Assembly: GCA_016721945.1 (NCBI GenBank)
Contig: JADKHC010000016.1
Coordinates: 1-64,000 of the forward strand
Direction of reading: 5' to 3'
DNA: 64,000 nucleotides
Source of the DNA: Verrucomicrobiota bacterium
Lineage (GTDB): Bacteria > Verrucomicrobiota > Verrucomicrobiia > Opitutales > Opitutaceae
The translations under genes were made by a program, and so were the position numbers. Positions 24,500 to 33,560 of the stretch are shown one piece after another (the first letter of the stretch is position 1; every line of letters begins with the position of its first letter). The notes below the pieces were generated by a model. It had not been told where the DNA came from. It saw only the letters and a program-made list of their open reading frames with translations, and did no database searches.

Positions 24500-26809
24500 A
24501 TGTTTCGTCGCCACTTCATCCTCTTTGCACTGTTTCCTGCCCTTTGCGCCACCGCAGTGTTGGCGGCCGACAAGGTCTCACGCGAGGTCGCCTTGCGTGG
24601 GCCGGAGGTGATGAAGCTCGATTGGAACACCCGCGCTTTGCAGGTGGGCGATCTGAATGGCGATGGCCTCAACGATCTCGTTCTCGCGAATAACGACCGC
24701 TCGACCCTCGAGATTCTCTATCAACTGAAACCTGGTGCGCCCAACGACACCGTGCCCAAATCCGTCAACGTCAACCGCTGGGAGCCCGTGGTCGAGGATG
24801 CGCGGTTTCGGAAAATCAGCGTCACCACCGGTGTGACGGTTTACGATCTCCTGGTGGCTGACCTCAATGGCGATGGCCGGGCCGATCTCATTTACTCAGG
24901 CGAACCGCAGGCCCTCACCATTCGCTACCAACAAGCCGGTGACGCGTGGACCGAAAAGAAAATCACCGAGGCTCCCGCGCCGATTCAGTTTGTTGGTTCG
25001 ATAAAAACTGCCGACCTAAACAGCGATGGCCGCCTCGATCTTGTTATGCTCGGGCAGAAGGAAATCGCTGTCTATATTCAGGAAAAAAATGGCGAGCTGG
25101 CCGCAGCGGAACGTTACGCCCTTCCCGACGAAAGCTGTTACGGACTGGAAATTTGCGATGTCGATGGCGACGGCAAGCCCGACCTCGTCTATCTTTGTGC
25201 CAACACACGCGATGCCTTGCGCGTGCGGCTCCAATCGAGCGAACGTCAGTTCGGGCCCGAGCTGGCTTACACGATCAAACCCACGCGTTGCACACTACAG
25301 GTTCTCAACCAAGCCACGGCCAAACAAACCGCAGTGTTTGCCGATGCTCAGGATCAGACGGGACAACTCGAACTGTTCACGCTCGAACGCACCGCTGCGA
25401 CCCAAACCAATCCCTCCCTCCGTCCGCGGGTTTTCAGTCCGCGCCCGGGGAGCAAGACGCCGTGCAGCTACACGATTGCCGATTTCAATGGCGACGGTTT
25501 GGCCGACGTTGCCGTGAGCGATCCCGAAAGTGCGCAGGTTTTTATTTATTTGCGGCAAAGCGAAGGAGGCTTTTCCAACTCGCAGAAGTATCCAGTTTTC
25601 TCCGACGCTCGCAGCATTGCTTCGGGCAACTGGGGCGACAGCAAACGCGCCACACTCTTTGTCGCCAGCACGAAGGAACAGTCCGTGGGTTTCACCCAGT
25701 TCAACAACGAAGGCCGTCTCGCTTATCCACAACCATTGCCCACGACCGGCCGCCCGATCGCGCTCGCCGCCGGCGATCTTGCCGGCGACGGCAAGGACCG
25801 ACTCGTGATTTTGCGCGAAGAAAAGGGCAAGCGCTTCATCGACATCCTTGCGCGCAAAGACGCCAGTGCCGAACTCGTGAAATCGATTGAGCTGACCGGC
25901 CTAAAAACCGATCCACGCGCTATCAGGCTGGTCGATGCCAATCAAGATGGCCGCCTCGACCTCGCAGTGTTCACGCCGCTCGATGCGATGCGGTTGTTTG
26001 TGCAAGGCGACAAGTTCGAGTTCACCGAGGTTTCGGCCTCGCCCGGCTTTCGCCGCGGACTCGTGGACAATCTTGAAGCTTCCGCCTTTTCGACCGGGGA
26101 TCTCGATGGCGATGGTAAACCTGAGTTATTGGTTAGCACGGGAAGTTTTGCCCGCGCCCTACGGTTGAGTCCGACCGGGGAATTGACCGTGGTCGATCAA
26201 TTCAACGCCCGCGATCCCAGTGCCGAAATCGGCGCCTCCTTTATTCTGCCGCCCACCGTCGCAGGCCAGAAACCCATCGTCGTGCTCTACGACAAAAAGG
26301 GCGACCAGTTCCAAACCCTCGTGGCCGATGCGAAGGCGCTCTACCGCGTCAACGAATCGACCCAAGCCGGCAAGATCGAGGTGGTCGGCGTCGAAGTGCG
26401 CAAGACCAAGGCGGGCACAGAAGCTTTCATTTTCGGGCGCGACCGTTTTTGGTGGTTACCGATGGGTAAGGATGACTTTGCTCCGACGACCCTTGTCACG
26501 CACGCCACCGATCTGCCCGAGGTCAGCTACGCCGACGTGATTGCCGGTGATCTCAACAACGACGGCAAGCCAGAGATCGTCTGTGTCGACCCGGATAAAA
26601 ACCTGATCGAGATTCTGAGCCGTGGTGACGACAAACGATGGGAAAGCCGCATGCATTTCAAAGTGTTCGAAACCGACCGCCATTTCCAAGGCCGCAAAGG
26701 CAGCGTGCTGGAGCCTCGCGAGACCAATATTGCTGATGTGACCGGTGACGGGAAAAAGACCTCATTCTTCTCGTTCCACGACCGCGTGCTGATCTACCCG
26801 CAGGAGTGA
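24500..26809 (+). CDS. Exported FG-GAP/VCBS repeat protein
   Basis: The ~769-residue product has a signal peptide (FRRHFILFALFPALCATAVLA) and about ten beta-propeller blades of FG-GAP/VCBS type, each with a calcium-binding DxDxDG loop. Examples are DLNGDGLNDLVL, DLNGDGRADLIY, DLNSDGRLDLVM, DVDGDGKPDLVY, DFNGDGLADVAV, DANQDGRLDLAV, DLDGDGKPELLV and DLNNDGKPEIVC. Such proteins form extracellular or periplasmic propellers that bind ligands or matrix. The start at ATG 24500 follows the previous stop by two bases, so translation is probably coupled. Confidence 0.88.
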   Translation: MFRRHFILFALFPALCATAVLAADKVSREVALRGPEVMKLDWNTRALQVGDLNGDGLNDLVLANNDRSTLEILYQLKPGAPNDTVPKSVNVNRWEPVVEDARFRKISVTTGVTVYDLLVADLNGDGRADLIYSGEPQALTIRYQQAGDAWTEKKITEAPAPIQFVGSIKTADLNSDGRLDLVMLGQKEIAVYIQEKNGELAAAERYALPDESCYGLEICDVDGDGKPDLVYLCANTRDALRVRLQSSERQFGPELAYTIKPTRCTLQVLNQATAKQTAVFADAQDQTGQLELFTLERTAATQTNPSLRPRVFSPRPGSKTPCSYTIADFNGDGLADVAVSDPESAQVFIYLRQSEGGFSNSQKYPVFSDARSIASGNWGDSKRATLFVASTKEQSVGFTQFNNEGRLAYPQPLPTTGRPIALAAGDLAGDGKDRLVILREEKGKRFIDILARKDASAELVKSIELTGLKTDPRAIRLVDANQDGRLDLAVFTPLDAMRLFVQGDKFEFTEVSASPGFRRGLVDNLEASAFSTGDLDGDGKPELLVSTGSFARALRLSPTGELTVVDQFNARDPSAEIGASFILPPTVAGQKPIVVLYDKKGDQFQTLVADAKALYRVNESTQAGKIEVVGVEVRKTKAGTEAFIFGRDRFWWLPMGKDDFAPTTLVTHATDLPEVSYADVIAGDLNNDGKPEIVCVDPDKNLIEILSRGDDKRWESRMHFKVFETDRHFQGRKGSVLEPRETNIADVTGDGKKTSFFSFHDRVLIYPQE

Positions 26810-26815
26810 GTGGAC

Positions 26816-26843
26816 AAAAAAGCCAGCGCGTTGAGGCGCTGGC
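26816..26843 (-). terminator. Rho-independent terminator of the Lys-rich protein gene
   Basis: GCCAGCGC and GCGCTGGC form a perfect 8-bp stem (26822-26829 with 26836-26843). On the minus strand the stem is followed by a run of six Ts (complement of the A-tract at 26816-26821). It lies between convergent genes and could also help end the plus-strand operon, though the T-tract on that side is poor. Confidence 0.8.
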
Positions 26844-26874
26844 TTGGTTATGAAAGTAGAACTAGTTTACAGAA

Positions 26875-27075
26875 CTATTTCTTCTTTTTCTTCGCCGGCT
26901 TCTTTTTTGCCGGTTTCTTCTTGGTCGCCTTCTTCTTTGAGGCCTTTTTATTGGCTGGTTTTTTGGCTACGGACTTCTTGCTCTTCTTAGCAGGCTTGGA
27001 CTTGGCTTTTCCTTTTCCTGCGCCGGGGGCGATCAGGAAGGATTCTTGGGGTGTTATTTCATCTTCGTCTGGCAT
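26875..27075 (-). CDS. Small lysine-rich histone H1-like protein
   Basis: The 66-residue product has a short acidic start (MPDEDEITPQESFLIAPGAG), then a tail almost wholly of Lys, Ala and Pro (AKKPANKKASKKKATKKK, then PAKKK repeats). Tails of this type occur in bacterial H1-like DNA-binding proteins (Hc1/AlgP-like), which compact or bridge DNA. A rho-independent terminator directly downstream on the same strand supports a real gene. The acidic N-terminus is distinctive and may bind a partner. Confidence 0.7.
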   Translation of the reverse strand: MPDEDEITPQESFLIAPGAGKGKAKSKPAKKSKKSVAKKPANKKASKKKATKKKPAKKKPAKKKKK

Positions 27076-27138
27076 GGTGATACTTTAGTTTGGGTTGCAG
27101 TGACTAACGAGAGCTTGAGGGTAAATCTATTAATTGGC

Positions 27139-30100
27139 TCACCACATGAGGTTGAGTTTGTGAAGTTCACTCTGGAGCTCATCGAGCTCCCAGAGGATGA
27201 GGGAATTATCCCGGCCGTGGAGTGCCAGTTGAGAACCATCCGGTGAGAAACTGAGACGACGGTAGAGATTGGGGAGGATGCGCTGGTCCAAAAGGGCAAG
27301 CAGTTTGCCTTCCGGTAGCGAAAGCAACGCGGCCTCATCCTGCATCATCGTAGCCAAATACTGTTCATCGTAAGAAAAGGCAGCGTTTCCGGTTTTTTCC
27401 TCAACCTCAGGAGGGAGCGAGGGACCTTTTGTCCAAGTGTCGGTGTTCCATAGAAGGTAGTTGCCCAATCCCGTTAACGCGAGCCAGCGACCCTTTGGGC
27501 TAATGACGCAACTCCCGTTACTTCCACCCGCAAGTTCAGTGATATTTTGGCCAGAAGGGAACGCCCGAATTTTTGGCAATCGGCCGCGGTATGTTGTGAT
27601 AAACCATTTCTTATCTGGGCTAATTGCAATATCTGTAATGGTCGGGGGCTCATCGTTTACGAGGAGTGTTAGTCCTGAGGAAAAATCCGAAATGATGGAT
27701 TTAGCTTCCTTGTCGGAGGTGAGACAAAATATGGGTGAGCGATCATACGGTGCTGAACCAAAAGCATAGCTTGGCCATTGCGCCTGGTTGTCGCTGGAAA
27801 TCAGTCTGAAATTGCCGTCTTGAAAAGAAAAACGGTGAAGGGTGGTCCCAGTGCGTCGCGAAAGAACAAGGAGGGTTTGGCTGTCGGCAAGGAAACGAAG
27901 CGAAGTCTGTGTCGGAATGGAGAAGGGGATGGTTTGCAGAAGACGCGTATGCTTTGCGTCGAAAATCTGAACAGAGGTAATTGACGCCTTCGCGAGCAGG
28001 CGCGAATCGGGGGAAAAATCAATTGAGCTTGCATGTTGGATTTGTTCCTGGCTCGCAGGTGAGGCAAAGGCTGTACAAACCCGGTTCAGTCCAAGCACCT
28101 CAAGGACGACTGCCGAGGTTTTATAATCGGTGGTGCTAATGGTTCGGTCGTCAGGGGAGAATTCGATCGATGACTCGCTCTTGTAACCAGTCAGTTCGAC
28201 CAGCTGGCTCATGTTCCGAAGATCCCAGAGGCGTAGGGTGGAATCGTCGGAACTTGAAACGAGCATGTCGCCACGGTGATTGAAGGCTGTTTTCCAAACT
28301 GGCTGACGATGACCTTCGAGGGTGGCATTGATTTTCCAGTCATTGGTGCGAAAAACTCGAATCGCGTAATCCTCGCAGCCCACGGCGAGTGCCTGGCCGT
28401 CGCTGTTCCATGCCAAGCTGGTGGCTCCTGCCGGTATGTCCACCTTGGTTACGCTCGCTTGATCGGCAATTTTCCAGATATTGACGCTCTTTTCTTTCAG
28501 GCTGCCGAACGCGAGATATTTCCCGTCAGGGGAAAAAGAGCATTGTTCGGGTTGGGTTGTTTTTAGACGGGCGATTTCTTTGCCAGTCGACATTTCGATG
28601 ATTTCGATGCCTTCAGTCGAGCCCAGTGCGAGCAGGGTTTCGTCAGACGAAAATGCGCAGTTGGTGCATGCAAAACCCATCTGGCGCGGAATCTTGCGGC
28701 CAGGAAATTGAAAGAGAAGACGGCCGCTGGCGCATTCGTAGATGTACACAGCCTCGTCATTGCCGCGGGCGGCGACATAGCGTGTGCCGCTGTGGATTAA
28801 CGAAAGAATAAGATGACCGGACCCCGTTATCCTTTTCTGACTCATGCCATCATCTAACCGAATGATATCGATATCGCCTTGTTTGGTAGCGACGGCGACG
28901 GTTTCGAGTTTGGAGTCAAATGCGAGACGTTGACCGTTGTTTTCCCGTACCTTGAGCGTCTTGGCGACCTTGAGATCGACGAGAGTGAGGGCGGCGATCG
29001 CTTCGTTACGGAGTTCGAGGCTGGGGCGGATGGCGGCGGCTTTCTTGATTGCTTCGAGGGCCTCGATGCGATGGCCGGCCTGACTGGTCATGCGTGAGGC
29101 GCGGGCTTGGGCGAGCAATGCGCCGTAGAGTTGTTCGGTGGCGTCTTTTTCGGCGGCGACGGCACGGTTGCGGGATCTATCTATCTTTACGGCTGCGATC
29201 GTGGCGCCGACAGCGAGCGTGGTGATGGCTAGTGCGAGGATGACGCCGAGCGCGGCGGGCAGGGGATTGCGGCGCGCCCAGCGCCAAAGTTGTTCGGCGG
29301 CACTGACGGGGCGGGCGCGGATCGGGCGGCCGGACAGCCAGTTTTCCAGATCGTCGGCGAGAGCGGAGGCGGTTTTGTATCTGGCGGCGGGTTCTCGTTC
29401 AAGGGCTTTTAGGCAGACTGTTTCGAGGTCGCGCGGAGTCTGATTGACGATGGAGGATGGTTTGGCCGGTGTGCATTCCGAGGCTTGGCGGAGCGTGTCC
29501 ATTACGGTCTCGCCCACGAAGGGCGGCCGACCGGTGAGCAGTTCGTAGAGCACGGCGCCGAGGCTGTAGATGTCGGCGGCGATGGTGAGGATTGCTTTGC
29601 CGTTGGCTTGTTCGGGCGCGATGTAGTGCGGCGTGCCAAGCACCGCCGAGGTGATGGTAAGGCGACGGTCGTCGTTGATCCACTTGGCGAGGCCGAAATC
29701 GCAGACGTAGGGCTCGCCTGCGTCGTCGAGCAGGATGTTGCCGGGTTTAAGGTCGCGATGGAGGATGCCGCGTTCGTGCGCATGCTGTACGCCACGCGCG
29801 ATTTTTGCCACGAGTTGAGCGGCTTTGCGCGGGTGTCGCAGAAACTCCGGCAGGCGTTGCGCGAGGCTGCCTCCGGTCGCGAGTTTCATGCTGAAAAACG
29901 GGATGCCGTCGTGCTCGCCGACTTCGTGGATCGGCAGAATGTGGCGGTGGTCGAGGCTGGTGACGGCGCGAACTTCGGAACGGAAACGTTGAACGAGATC
30001 GGGTTCGTTGAGGTGGTGGGCTTGGAGGACTTTTAGCGCGACGATGCGATCAGTCACGTGATCGCGGGCGCGATAAACGGTACCCATGCCGCCGCGGCCA

Positions 30101-30300
30101 AGCTCTTCGATAAGTTCAAAATGCGAGAAACCACGGCCTGGAGCGGAGGCGACTGGTTCGTCTTCCCAGAAGGCGCGCTCGCCGCCGCGATCCTCAATAT
30201 CGAGCGTATTGGAGAGCAGGCAGGACGGACACATGCCGTCCAACTTGTCAGAGACAAAAACCAGTCCGCAGCGGGGGCAGGTGCGTTCGACTTTGGTCAT
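27139..30300 (-). CDS. Membrane Ser/Thr protein kinase with N-terminal zinc ribbon and C-terminal WD40-like propeller
   Basis: The 1053-residue product starts with a zinc ribbon (CPRC ... CPSC, residues 8-27). The kinase domain has glycine loop GRGGMGTVY (68-76), catalytic Lys90 (VALKVL), HRDLKPGN (181-188), DFG (201-203) and APEQ (227-230), so it should be active. A single membrane helix follows (about 347-370), then a long region of WD40-like blades (ITASLEGHRQPVWKTAFNHR-like, then SSSDDSTLRLWDLR; also SFSPDGSQLALHGRDNSLIL) outside the membrane. It lies 25 bases downstream of an ECF sigma gene on the same strand, an arrangement common in Planctomycetes and Verrucomicrobia, where the kinase is thought to control the sigma factor. 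ATG 30300 was chosen because the upstream frame has no protein-like character. Confidence 0.9.
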   Translation of the reverse strand: MTKVERTCPRCGLVFVSDKLDGMCPSCLLSNTLDIEDRGGERAFWEDEPVASAPGRGFSHFELIEELGRGGMGTVYRARDHVTDRIVALKVLQAHHLNEPDLVQRFRSEVRAVTSLDHRHILPIHEVGEHDGIPFFSMKLATGGSLAQRLPEFLRHPRKAAQLVAKIARGVQHAHERGILHRDLKPGNILLDDAGEPYVCDFGLAKWINDDRRLTITSAVLGTPHYIAPEQANGKAILTIAADIYSLGAVLYELLTGRPPFVGETVMDTLRQASECTPAKPSSIVNQTPRDLETVCLKALEREPAARYKTASALADDLENWLSGRPIRARPVSAAEQLWRWARRNPLPAALGVILALAITTLAVGATIAAVKIDRSRNRAVAAEKDATEQLYGALLAQARASRMTSQAGHRIEALEAIKKAAAIRPSLELRNEAIAALTLVDLKVAKTLKVRENNGQRLAFDSKLETVAVATKQGDIDIIRLDDGMSQKRITGSGHLILSLIHSGTRYVAARGNDEAVYIYECASGRLLFQFPGRKIPRQMGFACTNCAFSSDETLLALGSTEGIEIIEMSTGKEIARLKTTQPEQCSFSPDGKYLAFGSLKEKSVNIWKIADQASVTKVDIPAGATSLAWNSDGQALAVGCEDYAIRVFRTNDWKINATLEGHRQPVWKTAFNHRGDMLVSSSDDSTLRLWDLRNMSQLVELTGYKSESSIEFSPDDRTISTTDYKTSAVVLEVLGLNRVCTAFASPASQEQIQHASSIDFSPDSRLLAKASITSVQIFDAKHTRLLQTIPFSIPTQTSLRFLADSQTLLVLSRRTGTTLHRFSFQDGNFRLISSDNQAQWPSYAFGSAPYDRSPIFCLTSDKEAKSIISDFSSGLTLLVNDEPPTITDIAISPDKKWFITTYRGRLPKIRAFPSGQNITELAGGSNGSCVISPKGRWLALTGLGNYLLWNTDTWTKGPSLPPEVEEKTGNAAFSYDEQYLATMMQDEAALLSLPEGKLLALLDQRILPNLYRRLSFSPDGSQLALHGRDNSLILWELDELQSELHKLNLMW

Positions 30301-30325
30301 GATGGCCACGCGCGCAATGGAGGTT

Positions 30326-31081
30326 TTAACTGGTTTGGCTGCCGAGCACGGTTCGCAAGTGCCGCATTTCCTCGTCGATCTGGTCGGGCGATTCGACAGT
30401 CTTGGCAATCTCGCGTCGTAGATGAGTACGGAAATCCTGGCGGAGCCGGTGGACTCCTGTGCGCACGGCACCGGTGGACTGGCGGAGGGATTTGCCGGTT
30501 TCTTCGTAGGCACCGGCGGGTTGTTCGCCGATAAGGAATGGTTTGAGTGCCAGAAAAATCTTACGTTTGCCGCGACGGACAAAATCGGCCTCCAGCTGGA
30601 TCATCGCGGATTCGACGGCGGCGATGGCCCACTCGCGTTCGAAGACGTCCTCGGCTGGGGCCTGGCTGGAGAGGTGGGCGGCGACGAACTTCGATTCAGC
30701 ATCCTCTTCGTCGATGGAGATGAGCTGGGAACCGCCGCCGCGTTTCTGGGCGTTGTTGCGGTTGATGTCGGTTAAGATGTGGTTTTGGAGCGAAGCGAGC
30801 AGGTAGCTGCGAAATTTTCCTTTAAGGGGATCGGCCCGCGAGAGGGATTTGCTTTCGATCAGGTTGAGGAAAAAACTTTGGATCGTGTCCTGTGCGCGAT
30901 GGTGGTCGAGTCCACGGCGCCGAGCGAAGGCGTAGAGCGGTTGCCAGTAGGTACGGCATAGTTCGGCAAGTGCGGCTTTAGCGCCGGGCGCCTGTGTCTG
31001 GGCGGAGGCGATGACAACGCTCCAGCGCGTAGCTTCGAAACGGGCGGGGGTGGAGATTTGAGATGAAGCGTCTTCGTCCAC
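30326..31081 (-). CDS. ECF-type RNA polymerase sigma factor
   Basis: The product has a sigma-70 region 2 (LYAFARRRGLDHHRAQDTIQ, then SFFLNLIE) and a region 4 helix-turn-helix (TGAVRTGVHRLRQDF), joined by a long linker of about 80 residues that contains an Arg/Gly/Asp-rich stretch. The start is uncertain: the frame is open to an ATG at 31336, but residues before the GTG at 31081 do not look like a sigma N-terminus, so 31081 is used (about 251 residues). It is immediately upstream of a membrane Ser/Thr kinase gene, and no anti-sigma factor is adjacent, so control by phosphorylation is likely. Confidence 0.8.
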   Translation of the reverse strand: MDEDASSQISTPARFEATRWSVVIASAQTQAPGAKAALAELCRTYWQPLYAFARRRGLDHHRAQDTIQSFFLNLIESKSLSRADPLKGKFRSYLLASLQNHILTDINRNNAQKRGGGSQLISIDEEDAESKFVAAHLSSQAPAEDVFEREWAIAAVESAMIQLEADFVRRGKRKIFLALKPFLIGEQPAGAYEETGKSLRQSTGAVRTGVHRLRQDFRTHLRREIAKTVESPDQIDEEMRHLRTVLGSQTS

Positions 31082-31482
31082 GTGCAAGAACGTAAGGCGT
31101 TGATACCATTTTGTCGATAGGTGACTTGATGAAGATGTTGCAACCGGCCAGCACTTCCGTCCCGGGATGGTTGGAGCGAGGGAGTCGCGGAGTTTGCTTT
31201 GCTTGCGGCGTATTCGCCAAGCGGTGACAAATAACCCGGGCTTGCCGGTTTTTTTGCCGGGGTGGATTAGCGTGCTCGAAGCTGGAACAGATAGGTCGGC
31301 TTCGGCAACAGGCGCTGGAAAGGGCTGAGCGGGCACATATTGTTATTATGAAAAGTGCGCATGCTGTTACAAAAAATCTTTTTTCCTAACCGCTCTGCGG
31401 CGAGCCGGGTCAAATCGGCTCGGCAGGAATGCCTAGCCCTGCTCAATACGAAAATCGGGGTTGTTTCATTGATGGGGTGCGC
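31082..31482. other. Intergenic region between LOG-domain gene and sigma factor gene
   Basis: These ~400 bases contain a 7-bp hairpin (CGAGCCG/CGGCTCG, 31401-31422) close to the end of the LOG-domain gene, and A/T runs at 31369-31384 that could be part of a promoter for the sigma-kinase operon. No gene was recognised, unless the sigma factor starts further upstream at 31336. Confidence 0.4.
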
Positions 31483-33396
31483 TCACAGCACCTTCAGCGT
31501 TTTGCGGTAGAAGGCGACGACTTCGTCGGGGTCGTCGGTGAAGAGGATGTAGTCGGCCATCCATGCGGGGGCGCGTTTGGTGCGGATCATTTCGCGGACC
31601 TGTTTGCGGAGGTCGGTCCAGAAACGGGCGTTGTAGAAAATGTACGGCACGCGCGGGCGGATGCCGAGTTTCAGGTTGCATAACTCGATGCCGATTTCTT
31701 CGAGCGTGCCGACCCCACCCACGTTAAAGATACAAAAATCGGCGATCTCGAACCACTTTTGGCGGTTGTGACGCGCGGTGTCTTGAAACGTGTTGAAAAA
31801 GTCCACGCCGAGTTCGGGTGGTTGGGCTTCGAGTTCGAGGAAACACGCGCCGGTCATCGCGCCTTTGTTGCGCGCTTGATCGGTGGCGAGTCGCATGACG
31901 CCGCCGCCGCCGCCGGTGAGCACGCCGACGGAGGGCCCGATGAAGGCGGTGAGTTTTTCGATGAGCGTGGCGATCTGGCCAGTCTCCTTGTCATCGAGGC
32001 CGACGGCTGATCCGTAGAAGGCGAGGATGGTGGACTCCTGGAATTTTTTCACGCGCTCGTCGCGCACGAAGAAGCCGTGATTCTTTTTGTAGGTGTGGAG
32101 GAAAAGTTCCTTCATCGCCTCGTTGTGCCAGTACACGTCGATGCCGAGGGCGTCGAAAGTTTCGAGGCGGGCGTGGGCGTTGTTGGAGAGAAAAAATCCG
32201 TGCGTGCGCGAGGGCTTGCGGAAGATGACGCGACGGAGTTTCAGCTTCGGCAGGCGGGTGAAAAGTTCTATCTCTTCCAGTAGGTTCGGAAAATAATCGA
32301 CGAGGAGTGTGTCGGCGTGATCGGGTGCGGCGTCGAGGGCCTGGATCATGGTTGGGTAACCACAGGTGCCCTTGAGTTTTTCGGTCAACGCCTTCAAACC
32401 GGCCTGGTCGGCGGTGTTGAGGAGGATGCTGAAATTTTCCTGCGTGGAGCTCTGGCCGCGCACGGTGAGGCGGGCTTTGGGGCGGGCCTCGCCGGTGTCT
32501 TTCGGCGGATTTTCGTCGAGGCACTTGTAGATGGCGGTTGATGCGGCGTGGAAGCGGGCGCGGCGTTTTTCGAGCGATTTGGCCTCGGGATCGGTGGCGA
32601 CGGGGGCGCGGAAGATTTCGACGGACACCACGGGATTCACCACGAGCTGGTCGCTCGTGTTGTAGATCTCCAGCATGATGTTTGTACCAAAGGTCTTGAT
32701 CGGGTCGAGCAGCACGGCGCTGGTGTGGAGGCCGAAGTTGCCTTCGCCGCGGTTGAGCAACACGTAGTGCTCTTTGAGATACATGGAGCAGCTGGTGAGC
32801 ACGCCCGAGCGGGGCGGGATGGTGAGCATCTCGGTCTCGTGGCGAACCTGAACCTTGTCGAGGTAACCGCGCCCGGCGTCGCCGCTGACCATGCGCTCGA
32901 ATTGCGGGCGCTGGAGGCGCGGGCTGAGCGTGTAGCGAACGCTGTGCGGCGTGAGAAAGACGCGGCCGAGCCGGTCGATGCTGATAGTGTTGGGGAGTTT
33001 CAGGCGGTTGTTTTTAACCGCGTCCCAGATTTCGTTGGTGGAGAGCTTGGCGGATTCGGGCGCGAAGTAGAGACGGCCGACGGGAATACCGGAGCGCAGG
33101 AGTTTTTTCCAGTAGGCGGCGTTGGGAAAACTAAGATCGTAGAGCGAGGCCTCGGCGTCGAGCACCAACCGGTTGCCATCGACCTTCGGCGTACCGACGG
33201 TGGTCATCTCGATGCCGATACGGGCGAGGGTACTGCGTTCGGTGAAGTGCAGCTGAGCGCGCTGCTCCTTCATAAAATCGAACTCGGCGGGATTGCGCGG
33301 CCAGAAGGCGAGCGTCAATGCAACTGTCTGTTCGTCCTTGGGTTTTACTGTGAGGATCTGTCCGTCCTCGCTAGTCCAAAATTGATCGGGGGTCAT
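31483..33396 (-). CDS. LOG-family (lysine decarboxylase-like) domain fused to a large unknown N-terminal domain
   Basis: Residues ~455-637 form a LOG/Rossmann domain. It has FYGSAVGLDDKETG, the nucleotide loop GGGGGVMRLATDQARNKGA (495-513) and NVGGVGTLEEIGIE (559-572), which keeps the GGxGTxxE motif of phosphoribohydrolases although the usual preceding Pro is replaced by Val. LOG proteins cleave nucleoside monophosphates or related ribosyl compounds. Residues 1-~380 are not recognised; they are beta-rich and soluble, with no signal peptide or membrane segment. The total length of 637 is about three times that of a normal LOG protein. Translation starts at ATG 33396. Confidence 0.7.
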   Translation of the reverse strand: MTPDQFWTSEDGQILTVKPKDEQTVALTLAFWPRNPAEFDFMKEQRAQLHFTERSTLARIGIEMTTVGTPKVDGNRLVLDAEASLYDLSFPNAAYWKKLLRSGIPVGRLYFAPESAKLSTNEIWDAVKNNRLKLPNTISIDRLGRVFLTPHSVRYTLSPRLQRPQFERMVSGDAGRGYLDKVQVRHETEMLTIPPRSGVLTSCSMYLKEHYVLLNRGEGNFGLHTSAVLLDPIKTFGTNIMLEIYNTSDQLVVNPVVSVEIFRAPVATDPEAKSLEKRRARFHAASTAIYKCLDENPPKDTGEARPKARLTVRGQSSTQENFSILLNTADQAGLKALTEKLKGTCGYPTMIQALDAAPDHADTLLVDYFPNLLEEIELFTRLPKLKLRRVIFRKPSRTHGFFLSNNAHARLETFDALGIDVYWHNEAMKELFLHTYKKNHGFFVRDERVKKFQESTILAFYGSAVGLDDKETGQIATLIEKLTAFIGPSVGVLTGGGGGVMRLATDQARNKGAMTGACFLELEAQPPELGVDFFNTFQDTARHNRQKWFEIADFCIFNVGGVGTLEEIGIELCNLKLGIRPRVPYIFYNARFWTDLRKQVREMIRTKRAPAWMADYILFTDDPDEVVAFYRKTLKVL

Positions 33397-33560
33397 GCGT
33401 GTGCCTCATAGTCAACGCGGCCAATCGCCGACTGACAAGCGGGTTTCAGAAAAGCGAAAGAGAAGGGAATTGCGCCGACGATAAGCAATGCAGCGAAAAC
33501 GGCGAGAGGTGAATCGCCGAGTGCGCGGAGCACGCAGAGGCGGATTGCGAAATCTATGGT

